Assembly (NCBI RefSeq): GCF_001426565.1
Contig: NZ_LMFA01000023.1
Location: 186,001 to 250,000, forward strand
Direction of reading: 5' to 3'
DNA length: 64,000 nt
Origin: Rhizobium sp. Root482
GTDB lineage: Bacteria > Pseudomonadota > Alphaproteobacteria > Rhizobiales > Rhizobiaceae
Both the position numbers and the translations under genes were made by a program. Under the pieces are notes generated by a model that saw only the letters and a program-made list of their open reading frames with translations, ran no database searches and was not told the DNA's origin. Below are positions 1 through 7,959 of the stretch, piece by piece. Within the stretch, counting starts at the first letter, position 1, and each line of letters begins with the position of its first letter.

Positions 1-1473
1 GGCGTCTATTGCGAGATCGTGCCCTTCCAATCGGCGGACGAGGGTTTCAAGCGGCTGAAGCCGAAGGCGATCATCCTATCGGGCAGCCCCGCCTCGACGC
101 TGGAGATCGGCTCGCCGCGCGCGCCGCAGATCGTGTTCGACAGCGGCCTGCCGGTTCTGGGCATCTGCTACGGCCAGCAGACCATGTGCGAACAGCTCGG
201 CGGCAAGGTCGAGGCCGGCCATCACCGCGAATTCGGCCGCGCCTTCATCGAGATCGACAGGGAATGCGCGCTCTATGACGGCATCTGGGCCGTGGGCTCG
301 CGCCATCAGGTCTGGATGAGCCACGGCGACCGCGTCACGGCCATTCCGGAAGGCTTCCAGGTCGTTGCAACCTCTCCGAATGCGCCTTTCGCCTTCATCG
401 CCAATGAAGAGAAGAAATTCTATGCCGTGCAATTCCATCCGGAGGTCGTGCACACGCCCGATGGTGCCAAGCTGCTTGCCAATTTCGTCCACAAGATCGC
501 CGGCCTGAAGGGCGACTGGTCGATGGCCGCCTATCGCGACAAGGCCATCGCCAACATCCGCGCCCAAGTCGGCGACAAGCGCGTCATCTGCGGCCTCTCC
601 GGCGGCGTCGATTCCTCCGTTGCCGCCCTTCTGATCCATGAGGCGGTCGGCGACCAGCTGACCTGCATCCTCGTCGATCACGGCCTGATGCGCAAGAACG
701 AGGCGGCGGACGTCGTCGCCATGTTCAAGGAGCACTACAACCTGCATCTCGTTCACGTCGATGCTTCCGATATGTTCATTAATGCGCTGGAAGGCGAGAG
801 CGATCCGGAAACCAAGCGCAAGACGATCGGCCGGCTGTTCATCGACGTCTTCGAGGCGGAAGCCAAGAAGCTCGGCGGCGCCGATTTCCTCGCCCAGGGT
901 ACGCTCTATCCGGATGTCATCGAAAGCGTCTCCTTCACCGGCGGCCCCTCTGTCACCATCAAGTCGCACCACAATGTCGGCGGTCTGCCGGCTCGCATGA
1001 ATATGGCCCTGGTGGAGCCGCTGCGCGAACTGTTCAAGGACGAGGTGCGCGTGCTCGGCAAGGAGCTCGGCCTGCCGGATTCGTTCATCGGCCGCCATCC
1101 CTTCCCGGGTCCGGGGCTTGCCATCCGCTGCCCGGGCGGCATCACCCGCGAAAAGCTCGAAATCCTGCGTGAAGCCGACGCCGTTTATCTCGACGAAATC
1201 CGCAAGGCCGGGCTTTACGACGCCATTTGGCAGGCCTTCGCAGTACTGCTGCCGGTACAGACCGTCGGCGTCATGGGCGACGGCCGCACCTATGAATTCG
1301 TCTGCGCGCTCCGCGCCGTCACCTCGGTCGATGGCATGACGGCGGATTTCTACCACTACGACATGGACTTCCTCGGCCGCGCCGCCACCCGCATCATCAA
1401 CGAAGTGCGCGGCATTAACCGGGTGGTCTACGACGTGACGAGCAAGCCGCCCGGCACGATCGAGTGGGAATAA
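1..1473 (+). CDS. guaA: GMP synthase, glutamine-hydrolysing (5' end cut by window)
   Basis: Converts XMP to GMP using glutamine and ATP, the last step of guanine nucleotide synthesis, in the cytoplasm. The reading frame is open from base 1. The 490 codons present are the C-terminal part of a protein normally about 520 residues, so roughly 30 residues are missing. Class I amidotransferase domain: nucleophile Cys in GICYGQQ (codon at 166) and the His and Glu of FHPE (codons at 436 and 442). It is followed by the ATP-pyrophosphatase P-loop SGGVDSS near 600 and the conserved GMP synthase C-terminal dimerisation region ending PPGTIEWE. The gene stands alone; the next gene is on the other strand. 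Confidence 0.98.
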   Translation, partial: GVYCEIVPFQSADEGFKRLKPKAIILSGSPASTLEIGSPRAPQIVFDSGLPVLGICYGQQTMCEQLGGKVEAGHHREFGRAFIEIDRECALYDGIWAVGSRHQVWMSHGDRVTAIPEGFQVVATSPNAPFAFIANEEKKFYAVQFHPEVVHTPDGAKLLANFVHKIAGLKGDWSMAAYRDKAIANIRAQVGDKRVICGLSGGVDSSVAALLIHEAVGDQLTCILVDHGLMRKNEAADVVAMFKEHYNLHLVHVDASDMFINALEGESDPETKRKTIGRLFIDVFEAEAKKLGGADFLAQGTLYPDVIESVSFTGGPSVTIKSHHNVGGLPARMNMALVEPLRELFKDEVRVLGKELGLPDSFIGRHPFPGPGLAIRCPGGITREKLEILREADAVYLDEIRKAGLYDAIWQAFAVLLPVQTVGVMGDGRTYEFVCALRAVTSVDGMTADFYHYDMDFLGRAATRIINEVRGINRVVYDVTSKPPGTIEWE

Positions 1474-1733
1474 TCAGGCGTATTGCGGAGAGTGTCGGAT
1501 AGCAGGGACATTCGATAGCAGTCGATAGATTCTAGGCGACCTCAGATCTGCCGCTCTGTCGGCGGTCTCTCATTCAGGGGGAGACAACGCAAGACGAAGC
1601 GCGTGCGGCTCTTCACGGAGTTCGTATCCCGCAGGCTCGCCGCCTACGCTCCGCTTCTCGCAGGGCTGTCTGTATCGGGCGACTGATCCGGTCGGAAGCC
1701 GAGGATTAACGAAAACGCAAGGCGCGCATGCCT
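1474..1733. other. intergenic gap, nothing recognised
   Basis: This 260-bp convergent gap lies between guaA and the RidA-family gene. It has short direct repeats (GATAGCAG twice and TCGATAG twice between about 1497 and 1530). I see no tRNA, no terminator with a T-run and no coding frame with a ribosome binding site. Confidence 0.4.
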
Positions 1734-2123
1734 TTAGGGAATGCGGGCAATGACCTTGATTTCAAAATCGAAACCCGCAAGCCAGTTTACGCCGATCGCC
1801 GTCCAGTTGGGGTAGGGCGGCGCGCTGAATATCTGGTTCTTGACGGCCATGATGGTTTCGAACTGTTTTTCAGGATCCGTGTGGAATGTGGTCACATCGA
1901 CGATATCGTCGAAGGAGCAGCCGCCTGCTTCCAGCGTTGCCCGCAGGTTGTCGAAGGCCAACCGGACCTGGCGTTCGAAATCAGGTTCGGGCGTTCCATC
2001 TGGACGGCTGCCGACCTGACCGGAGACAAAGAGAAGCTCGCCGGAGCGGATCGCGGCTGAATAGCCGTGCGCCTCGTAGAGTGCATGCCTGTTGGCAGGA
2101 AAGATCGCTTCGCGCTGCGCCAT
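1734..2123 (-). CDS. RidA/YjgF/UK114 family protein
   Basis: 129 residues, the usual length of Rid proteins, which form trimers and hydrolyse reactive enamine/imine intermediates or act in related catabolic reactions. The frame shows the family pattern: a GELLFVSGQVG strand near residue 30, a region resembling the usual NL..L..AG segment (FDNLRATLEAGG), and a C-terminal W.AIGV.WLAG stretch. The Arg that binds the substrate carboxylate in canonical RidA (in a C-x-R-x-x-x-x-V-x-L context) is not evident here, so this may be one of the Rid1-7 subgroups with unknown substrate. The frame extends 28 codons upstream, but the ATG at 2123 has AGAGG nine bases before it and is preferred. The upstream region holds a paired operator. 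Confidence 0.85.
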   Translation of the reverse strand: MAQREAIFPANRHALYEAHGYSAAIRSGELLFVSGQVGSRPDGTPEPDFERQVRLAFDNLRATLEAGGCSFDDIVDVTTFHTDPEKQFETIMAVKNQIFSAPPYPNWTAIGVNWLAGFDFEIKVIARIP

Positions 2124-2201
2124 TTTAAAATTCCTCTGCATCTTTGCTGTTGCATAGGGAGCGGGTCCCGGCCATCCAGGCTCGCAAGACGTCGCACCCT
2201 T

Positions 2202-2248
2202 TGACATACGTCACGTATGGCAGATAGGAATATACGTGCCGTATGTCA
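2202..2248 (-). promoter_or_regulatory. paired inverted operator over ridA-family promoter
   Basis: Two 18-bp near-identical palindromic sites lie head to head: 2202-2219 reads TGACATACGTCACGTATG, and 2231-2248 read on the minus strand is TGACATACGGCACGTATA. On the minus strand TTGACA (2249-2244) is followed after 17 bp by TATCTG (2226-2221). One site therefore covers the -35 and spacer, and the other lies downstream of the -10. This is the geometry of a repressor. The regulator is not identifiable from the window. Confidence 0.65.
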
Positions 2249-2272
2249 ATGTGCAGATGCCACGTTTCCCCG

Positions 2273-3007
2273 TCAGTGGGCGCTCGCGGTCGGCCTGATG
2301 ATGATCTCGCTGACATCGACATCCGCCGGTTGGCTGAGGGCATAGAACATCGCATCGGCCACCGCATCCGGGCTGATCGCCACCGCGCGCCAGCTGCGCA
2401 TGGCTTCACGACTTGCCTCGTCGCTGATGGTTTCGGCAAGCTCCGACGTGGTGACACCCGGTGAAATGATGGTGACGCGAATGCGATCCTCCTCCTGCCT
2501 CAGCCCTTCGGATATGGCCCGAACGGCGAATTTCGTCGCGCAATAGACGGCGGCCGTCGGGGAAACGCTGTGCCCGCCGATCGAAGCGATATTGATGATA
2601 TGGCCGCAGTCCTGTGCCTTCATGATCGGCAGTGCCGCGGCAATTCCGTAAAGCACCCCCTTGATGTTCACATCGATCATGCGATCCCATTCCTCGGTCT
2701 TCAGCGCCGCCAGCGGTGAAAGCGGCATGACGCCGGCATTGTTGACGATGGCATCGAGGCGGCCGAATTCCGCCACTGCGTGATGGGCGAAGGCCTCGAC
2801 ATCGCCACGATCCGTCACATCGAGGCGTCGCAGTCGAACCGAGCCGCCGCCGGCTTCGATCTCTCCTGCCAGCGTCTCGAGGCGGTCGGTGCGCCGCGCT
2901 CCGATGACGACATGGGCGCCGGCGGCTGCAAAGAGGCGCGCGGCGGCTTCGCCGATACCGCTGCTTGCTCCGGTGATGGCGATCACTTTTCCTTCGATCT
3001 TGGGCAT
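2273..3007 (-). CDS. SDR-family oxidoreductase
   Basis: Classical short-chain dehydrogenase/reductase, 244 residues. Cofactor motif TGASSGIG at 12-19, NNAG at 88-91, catalytic Ser141, Tyr154 and Lys158 (YCATK). Arg residues directly after the second strand (GARR, 37-39) suggest NADP(H) preference. The start is supported by AAGGAG before ATG at 3007. It lies 82 bp downstream of the secreted Atu4866-domain gene in the same direction, and both diverge from the LysR gene at 3559. It is probably part of a small LysR-controlled redox unit. The substrate cannot be read from the sequence. Confidence 0.88.
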   Translation of the reverse strand: MPKIEGKVIAITGASSGIGEAAARLFAAAGAHVVIGARRTDRLETLAGEIEAGGGSVRLRRLDVTDRGDVEAFAHHAVAEFGRLDAIVNNAGVMPLSPLAALKTEEWDRMIDVNIKGVLYGIAAALPIMKAQDCGHIINIASIGGHSVSPTAAVYCATKFAVRAISEGLRQEEDRIRVTIISPGVTTSELAETISDEASREAMRSWRAVAISPDAVADAMFYALSQPADVDVSEIIIRPTASAH

Positions 3008-3089
3008 TTTCGTACTCCTTGAATAATTGTCTGTCCTGCGCGTGCCTCGCCTGGGTTGCGAGCACGCCTTCTTCGTTGAGCCAACGGAC

Positions 3090-3464
3090 TCACTGGCGAC
3101 GCAGGATCATGCCGCCATGGTGGAGGGTATCCTCGTCCACGAAATCGCCGTCGGCGGTAAACCCGGTATCGTCCCAGTATTCGATATGGGTGCCGTCCAC
3201 CTCGTAACGCCCCTGATAGGCGCTCTGCCGGTTGCCGCGTGCCTCGTCGTAGCGGCCGTCGGGAAGAAGTTCGTGCCGGACATGGCCGTCATCGGTCGTC
3301 CACATGCCGACATAAGGGTGCCGTATCATTTTTGTCTCCTTTGCCTGGTCTGTCTCATTCGTTTCCGCCCATGCCGGCGCTGCAAGGCCCGAGGCCGCTG
3401 CAAGAGCCAGGGCAGAAAAGGTCATCGCGGCCATGGCGCCGGAGGGGCGTGCATCTTGCTTCAT
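3090..3464 (-). CDS. Atu4866-domain protein, predicted exported
   Basis: 124 residues from the ATG at 3464 (AGAGGAG five bases upstream); longer in-frame starts lack a binding site. Residues 1-33 look like a Sec signal peptide with cleavage after A-W-A. The mature part contains [29 protein letters not shown], split here as [12 protein letters not shown] (about 49-60) and [14 protein letters not shown] (about 63-76), then YEVDG and [11 protein letters not shown]. This is typical of the Atu4866 family, a small beta-rich domain of unknown role first noted in Agrobacterium. In related genomes such genes often lie beside SDR and LysR genes, as here, but that is family knowledge rather than proof of function. 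Confidence 0.8.
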   Translation of the reverse strand: MKQDARPSGAMAAMTFSALALAAASGLAAPAWAETNETDQAKETKMIRHPYVGMWTTDDGHVRHELLPDGRYDEARGNRQSAYQGRYEVDGTHIEYWDDTGFTADGDFVDEDTLHHGGMILRRQ

Positions 3465-3538
3465 GTTTTTCTCCTCTGGTCGGGAGTTCGAAAATAGGTC
3501 CTCCCATCTTTGCGATCGAGTTGCCAATCGCGCATGCC

Positions 3539-3559
3539 TTGGTTAGGAATTCTAACCAA
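3539..3559. promoter_or_regulatory. LysR-type operator overlapping the regulator start
   Basis: Inverted repeat with arms TTGGTTAG (3539-3546) and CTAACCAA (3552-3559) around a 5-nt centre; it contains a T-N11-A core. It ends on the first base of the LysR start codon, and the only Shine-Dalgarno-like AGGA (3545-3548) lies inside it. Binding here would repress the regulator itself and could activate the divergent Atu4866/SDR unit. Confidence 0.7.
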
Positions 3560-4461
3560 TGAGCGATGACTTCGAGGGCATTTCGATATTTCTGGCGATC
3601 GCCGAGGCGCGGAATTTTCGTGTCGCCGGCGAGCGCCTCGGCGTTACCCGCTCGGCCGTCAGCCAGGCCCTGCAGCGGCTGGAGGATCGGATCGGCGTTG
3701 CTCTCGTGCAGCGGACGACACGCAGCGTTCGTCTCACGGAAGCGGGAGAACAGTTTTATACATCTGTGCGACCATCGGCGAAGAATATCCTCGACGCCGT
3801 CGAGGCGGTCCGGGATGTGCAGGCCTATCCGGCCGGACTGTTGAGGATTGCCGCCTCCTCGATCGCCGAAAGCTTCATATCGGGCCCGCTGCTTGCCGGC
3901 TTTCTCGCGGCCTGCCCGCGGGTGAAACTGGATATCACGATCACCGATGACGAATTCGATATTGTCGAGAAGGGGTTCGATGCCGGTGTCAGGCTGGGCG
4001 AGATCATCGAGGAGGATATGATCGCGGTGCCCGTCTCGCCAAGGCAGCGGCAGTGCGCGGTCGCCTCGCCGCTTTATCTCGCGCGCCATGGCGCGCCACG
4101 CCATCCGCGCGACCTGGTCGAGCACGCCTGTATCGGCTGGCGGCCAAGACCGGACACTGCGCCCTATCGCTGGGAGTTCACGGAAAACGACCGCGATTTC
4201 GATGTTGCCGTCGATCCCGCCGTCACCACCAACGACATGGGCATGATGATCCGCATGGCCTGTGTCGGCGCCGGCATCACATTCGGCATGGCCGAAACCT
4301 TCCAACCCCATATCGAGCGGGGTGAGCTTATGCCGCTACTGGAAGATTATTGCCCCTCTTTTGCAGGCTTCTATCTCTATTATCCGAGGCGACACCGACA
4401 GCCGCTGAAGCTGCGCGCCCTGATCGACCATATCAGGGCTTTCCGGAAGAACGAGGCGTAG
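3559..4461 (+). CDS. LysR-family transcriptional regulator
   Basis: 300 residues. N-terminal winged helix-turn-helix about 5-63 (LAIAEARNFRVAGERLGVT then RSAVSQALQRLEDRIG), followed by a periplasmic-binding-protein-like effector domain about 90-295. The EGI..FLAIAEARNF start and RRHRQPLKLRALIDH end are typical of the subgroup that controls divergent oxidoreductase genes. The effector is unknown. It diverges from the Atu4866/SDR pair with only 94 bp between them, and an operator-like palindrome ends on its start codon, which implies autoregulation. It converges on the alkyltransferase genes. Confidence 0.92.
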   Translation: MSDDFEGISIFLAIAEARNFRVAGERLGVTRSAVSQALQRLEDRIGVALVQRTTRSVRLTEAGEQFYTSVRPSAKNILDAVEAVRDVQAYPAGLLRIAASSIAESFISGPLLAGFLAACPRVKLDITITDDEFDIVEKGFDAGVRLGEIIEEDMIAVPVSPRQRQCAVASPLYLARHGAPRHPRDLVEHACIGWRPRPDTAPYRWEFTENDRDFDVAVDPAVTTNDMGMMIRMACVGAGITFGMAETFQPHIERGELMPLLEDYCPSFAGFYLYYPRRHRQPLKLRALIDHIRAFRKNEA

Positions 4462-4497
4462 GCGGAGGCGGGCTGCCGAAGACGCTGTTACGCTGGA

Positions 4498-5061
4498 TCA
4501 CAGGCCGAGCGATTGCTGTGCCGGTTCCGGCGGGCGGAGGTGCACGCCTTCGAGTTCCAGCATGTGGATCTTGGCGGTCGCGCCGCCGGGGGCCGAAAAG
4601 CCGCCCACCTTGCCGCCGGCGGCGAGCACGCGGTGACAGGGAATGATCAGCGGCACCGGGTTCTTTGCCATGGCCTGCCCGACGTCTCGCGCGGCCTGCG
4701 GACCTGCCCCGAGCGCCTTGGCCAAGGTGCCATAGGTGGTCGTGTGTCCCCAGCCGATATCGCGCAGGGCAGCATAGATCTGCCTGAAGAAGGTCTCTTC
4801 CTTCGCAAGATCGAGGCGCACATCCGAAAAATCGACTTCCTCACCGTTGAAATAGCGTTTCACGGCCGCGATGACATCGCTCACCTCCGGTGGCGGCGAC
4901 AGCGGTTCGGCATCGGGCAGGCGACGGCGAAGGTTTCGCTCCGTCGCCTCGGCACTGCGGGTCGGCAACTGGAACCGCGATATGCCGGCGCTGTTCCAGG
5001 CAATGCCGCAATAACCGCCGGTCGTTTCGAAAATCGTGTATTTCTCCATGTCCTCGGTCAT
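4498..5061 (-). CDS. methylated-DNA-[protein]-cysteine S-methyltransferase (second of two)
   Basis: 187 residues. Suicide repair protein that moves O6-alkyl groups from guanine in DNA to its own cysteine. Active-site motif IIPCHRV with Cys142; candidate Arg finger R125 in the recognition helix (AARDVGQAMAKNP). The N-terminal 85 residues resemble the ribonuclease-like N domain of Ogt. The extra C-terminal tail (PEPAQQSLGL) is unremarkable. The start overlaps the stop of the upstream alkyltransferase by four bases, so the two are translationally coupled. Two paralogues in one operon without an Ada regulatory domain is unusual. Confidence 0.92.
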   Translation of the reverse strand: MTEDMEKYTIFETTGGYCGIAWNSAGISRFQLPTRSAEATERNLRRRLPDAEPLSPPPEVSDVIAAVKRYFNGEEVDFSDVRLDLAKEETFFRQIYAALRDIGWGHTTTYGTLAKALGAGPQAARDVGQAMAKNPVPLIIPCHRVLAAGGKVGGFSAPGGATAKIHMLELEGVHLRPPEPAQQSLGL

Positions 5062-5552
5062 GTTCCTGTTCCTTTGATGCGTTCCAGGTCCAGCAGATAC
5101 TGCTTCACCTCCAGCCCGCCGGCAAAGCCGTGCAATTTTCCGTCGGAGCCGATGGCGCGATGGCAGGGCGCCAGAATCGAGATCGGATTTCGGCCATTGG
5201 CAGCGCCCACCGCCCGCGACGCCTTCGGCCGGCCGATCTGCCGGGCAATCTCGGCGTAGCTTCGCGTCGCGCCGAAGGGGATCGTCAGCAAGGCCGCCCA
5301 GACCCGTTTCTGGAATTCCGTGCCGGTCATGTCCAGTTCGATGTCGAAGGCGGTTCGCACGCCCGCGAAATATTCGGCCAATTGCCGCTCGGTTTCAAGC
5401 AGGACAGGGTGATCGGGATCTCCCACGAGCACGCCGAGGCGCACGCGCTTCGGATCGTCCCGCTCCCACAGGATCGCCGTCAATCCCCTGCTGCTCGCGA
5501 CCAGCTTTAGCGCGCCCACGGGCGACGCAATTATCTTGTAGCTGTGAACCAT
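5058..5552 (-). CDS. ogt: methylated-DNA-[protein]-cysteine S-methyltransferase (first of two)
   Basis: 164 residues, the typical length for Ogt. The N domain starts YKIIASPVGALKLVASSRGL; the DNA-binding part carries the Arg finger R113 (SRAVGAANGRNP) and Cys130 in the PCHRAIG active site (most relatives have PCHRV). First gene of a two-gene unit with the paralogue at 4498-5061. The start at 5552 has only a weak ribosome binding site. It diverges from the 2H-phosphoesterase gene, and the 212-bp gap between them holds a LexA-type box about 140 bp from this start. Confidence 0.92.
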   Translation of the reverse strand: MVHSYKIIASPVGALKLVASSRGLTAILWERDDPKRVRLGVLVGDPDHPVLLETERQLAEYFAGVRTAFDIELDMTGTEFQKRVWAALLTIPFGATRSYAEIARQIGRPKASRAVGAANGRNPISILAPCHRAIGSDGKLHGFAGGLEVKQYLLDLERIKGTGT

Positions 5553-5691
5553 GCGTGATCTTCATCCAAATCCGGCGCTCGCGCCACCCGTTTCTTGTCG
5601 TTTGCAGCGCTATCAAGTCGGAATTTGCGCTCGTGTCATTCTTCGGCGGGTACAGGCTAAACCTCAAAAGCCCTGGGAATAAATTCATATT

Positions 5692-5706
5692 GTTCCTGTT
5701 TTGTTC
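5692..5706 (+). promoter_or_regulatory. LexA box, alphaproteobacterial type
   Basis: GTTC at 5692-5695 and GTTC at 5703-5706 are separated by exactly seven bases (CTGTTTT). This direct repeat GTTC-N7-GTTC is the known LexA operator of Rhizobiales and other alphaproteobacteria. It abuts the -35 hexamer of the promoter at 5707, so LexA would block transcription of the 2H-phosphoesterase gene. Confidence 0.7.
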
Positions 5707-5734
5707 TTGACGAAAACACGGACGCGATTATACT
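5707..5734 (+). promoter_or_regulatory. sigma-70-type promoter of the 2H-phosphoesterase gene
   Basis: TTGACG (5707-5712), 16-bp spacer, TATACT (5729-5734). It lies directly downstream of the LexA-type box and about 30 bp before the start codon at 5765. Confidence 0.65.
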
Positions 5735-5764
5735 GGCTTCATTCAAAAAGGGATGAGGTCTGCC

Positions 5765-6403
5765 ATGCTTGGGAAAGCCGGGAATGAAGTCGTGCGCCGT
5801 AATCAACAGTCTTTCGCCTTCGCCGATACGGGCAATCGCCGCGCGCGGAAATTTGATCCGTCGGTAAAAAGCAATCTCTTTCTGGCCGTGCTGCCCGAGC
5901 CGGAAACGGCGCTGCAGGCGGTCGAAATCGGCCGTCATCTGTCGCTGGAATTCGGGCTGTCGCGGAATTTCCGTTCGCATGAACTCATGCATGTGTCCCT
6001 GAATCCCATCGGCGCCTATCCGCGTCTTCCAGAGGACGTCGTCTTTGCGGTCTGCGCCGCCATGGCCAATGTTCACGCCATGCCCTTCGAGATGAGCTTC
6101 GACCGCGCCATGAGCTTTGCCAATGGCTATGCCAGGCCGCTGGTCCTGAGCAGCGCCCTGCGCAGCGAGGAAATGATGGACCTCCATGTGCAACTGGCCA
6201 AGGAGATGTGGAGCGCCGGGCTGATATTCTCCTACAATCCGCGATTCCTTCCGCATATGACGCTTCTCTACGACGAAAAAACGGTGCCGGAACGGGAGCT
6301 GGCCGAACCGCTCCGCTGGACGGTCCGTGAATTTGTCCTCGTCCATAGTCTGGTCGGCGAGGGCCGGCATGAATATCTCGGTCGCTGGCCGCTGCTTGGA
6401 TAG
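5765..6403 (+). CDS. 2'-5' RNA ligase / 2H phosphoesterase family protein
   Basis: 212 residues. The two catalytic H-x-T/S-x motifs of the 2H superfamily are present: HVSL at 76-79 and HMTL at 164-167, preceded by the hydrophobic NLFLAVLPEPETA strand. Members hydrolyse cyclic phosphates or 2',5'-linked RNA, or reseal tRNA halves; the substrate here is unknown. I prefer the ATG at 5765 (GATGAGG six bases before it) over the in-frame ATG at 5753, whose AAGGG is directly adjacent. The promoter carries a LexA-type box, and the gene diverges from two DNA alkyltransferases, which suggests induction by DNA damage. Confidence 0.85.
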   Translation: MLGKAGNEVVRRNQQSFAFADTGNRRARKFDPSVKSNLFLAVLPEPETALQAVEIGRHLSLEFGLSRNFRSHELMHVSLNPIGAYPRLPEDVVFAVCAAMANVHAMPFEMSFDRAMSFANGYARPLVLSSALRSEEMMDLHVQLAKEMWSAGLIFSYNPRFLPHMTLLYDEKTVPERELAEPLRWTVREFVLVHSLVGEGRHEYLGRWPLLG

Positions 6404-6487
6404 GTCAGGTCATTATTCCCCGCTTGAACTTTGATCCGGAACCGGCAAGAAGCATGCAACAACGGCCGAACCGGCGGAGGACAAGCG

Positions 6488-7546
6488 GTGGATATTTCGG
6501 AAATCGTTATCAGGGGAGATACGCCGGGCAGCGAATGGCGCCTACCGGTCATTCGGTTCAAGGGCAGCGATGCGGCGGCGCCATCGGTCTATATCCAGGC
6601 GGCGCTGCATGCCAATGAACTGCCTGGCACCGCCCTTCTGCATTTTTTGTGCGAGCGGCTGCGCCAGGCTGATGCCGATGGCCGGATTCGCGGAAATATC
6701 ACCATCGTGCCGCAGGCCAATCCCATCGGTTCCGCCCAGTCACATTTCGGCGAGATGGAAGGCCGCTTCGATCTCGGATCGCGCACCAATTTCAACCGCG
6801 ATTTTCCGCTGATCGCGCTTGCCGACCGGCAGACGCTGCTGGACGATCTCGATCGTTACCCGGCCGTCGAGCAATTGAAGCGGCAATTGCTGCATATGGC
6901 GCTCGGCGTGGATTTGATGCTCGACCTGCACTGCGACGATGAATCCGCGCAATATGCCTATATCGACGAGGCGTTCTGGCCGGAGGCGGCCGATCTCGCA
7001 GCAGCGCTGTCGATGCAGGCGGTGTTCCTGGCCGATGGCGAAAGCAGTGCCTTCGAAGAGGCTGTCGGCTACGCCTGGAAGCGCGCCGATGGCGAGAAGA
7101 AGTCCCGGCTTCCCGGCCGTCTTGCGGTAACGGTCGAACTGCGCGGCCGGCGCGACGTCTATCCGGACATGGCCCGCGCCGATGCCGATGGTCTCTGGCG
7201 CTTCCTCCTCGGGCGCGGCGTGGTGGACGGGGCGGTGCCGCAGGCCGCGCCGTTCGAAGGGCCGGCCACCCCGCTCGACCATATCGAGATGATCCGCGCG
7301 CCGGCCGCCGGCACCATCCTCTTTCATCGCGATGTCGGCGATACCGTCTCCGAAGGCGACCTGTTGGCCACGCTCATCACTGCGCCCGGCATGGCGGATG
7401 GTACCATCGACGTCCGTGCGCCGCAGGCCGGGTTGATCGTCACCCGCTGCTCGCAGCGCTTCGCGCGCTTCAAGGCAGACCTGATGAAGATCGCCTGTTC
7501 CGGGCCTACAAAGGCGAACCGCAAGCCGGGGACGCTGGAGGATTGA
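6488..7546 (+). CDS. succinylglutamate desuccinylase/aspartoacylase family protein
   Basis: 352 residues from a GTG at 6488 with GGAGG seven bases upstream. Zinc-dependent hydrolase of the M14-like AstE/ASPA family: ligands His41 and Glu44 (LHANELPG), His148 (LDLHCD), likely general base Glu218 (VTVELRG), and NFNRDFP at 101-107. The last 75 or so residues (PAAGTILFHRDVGDTVSEGD then a second APQAGLIV repeat) resemble a biotinyl/lipoyl-type beta barrel; that fold is known at the C-terminus of some family members. Candidate substrates are N-acylated amino acids or peptides. No amino-acid catabolic genes flank it, so the physiological substrate is open. Confidence 0.82.
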   Translation: MDISEIVIRGDTPGSEWRLPVIRFKGSDAAAPSVYIQAALHANELPGTALLHFLCERLRQADADGRIRGNITIVPQANPIGSAQSHFGEMEGRFDLGSRTNFNRDFPLIALADRQTLLDDLDRYPAVEQLKRQLLHMALGVDLMLDLHCDDESAQYAYIDEAFWPEAADLAAALSMQAVFLADGESSAFEEAVGYAWKRADGEKKSRLPGRLAVTVELRGRRDVYPDMARADADGLWRFLLGRGVVDGAVPQAAPFEGPATPLDHIEMIRAPAAGTILFHRDVGDTVSEGDLLATLITAPGMADGTIDVRAPQAGLIVTRCSQRFARFKADLMKIACSGPTKANRKPGTLED

Positions 7547-7607
7547 GAGGGGGGCCTGTGAGGCCTCCGTCCATGCTTCAAACGCGACGACGAAAGGTGA
7601 TCTCTGA

Positions 7608-7955
7608 ATGACGACGATCTACGGCATCCGCAATTGCGACACGATGAAGAAGGCGCGTGCCTGGCTGGAAGGCCAGGGCATCGCCCATGATTTCCACGAT
7701 TACAAACAGTCGGGCGTCTCGCGCGAGATGCTATCGCGCTGGTGCGCGGCACTTGGCTGGGAAACCGTGCTCAATCGTGCCGGCACGACCTTTCGCGCCC
7801 TGCCGGAGGCCGAGAAGGCGGGTCTCGACGAAGACGGGGCGGTGTCGCTGATGCTTGCCCAGCCCTCGATGATCAAGCGACCCATTCTCGATAGGGATGG
7901 AGAATTGATCGCCGGCTTCAAGCCGGACATCTATGAAAAGGTGCTGGCGGGATAG
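7608..7955 (+). CDS. ArsC/Spx-like reductase, YffB type
   Basis: 115 residues with the thioredoxin-like ArsC fold: MTTIYGIRNCDTMKKARAW at the start, Cys10 in a CDT context (no CxxC) and KRPILDRDGELIAGF near 86-100. YffB-type proteins are related to arsenate reductase but act as glutathione-dependent thiol reductases of unknown target. No ars genes are nearby. The stop is four bases before the ybaK start, so the two are probably co-transcribed. Confidence 0.85.
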   Translation: MTTIYGIRNCDTMKKARAWLEGQGIAHDFHDYKQSGVSREMLSRWCAALGWETVLNRAGTTFRALPEAEKAGLDEDGAVSLMLAQPSMIKRPILDRDGELIAGFKPDIYEKVLAG

Positions 7956-7959
7956 GGCC

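Noticed and set aside
76-1356. 426-codon minus-strand frame opposite guaA
   Set aside because: It is a shadow of the guaA coding sequence with no start context or homology.
1474-1733. tRNA gene or integration site after guaA
   Set aside because: No T-loop consensus or acceptor stem, and no integrase or direct repeat of the guaA end.
5753-5764. Upstream ATG for the 2H-phosphoesterase
   Set aside because: AAGGG is directly adjacent, with no spacing. The ATG at 5765 has a properly spaced GATGAGG.
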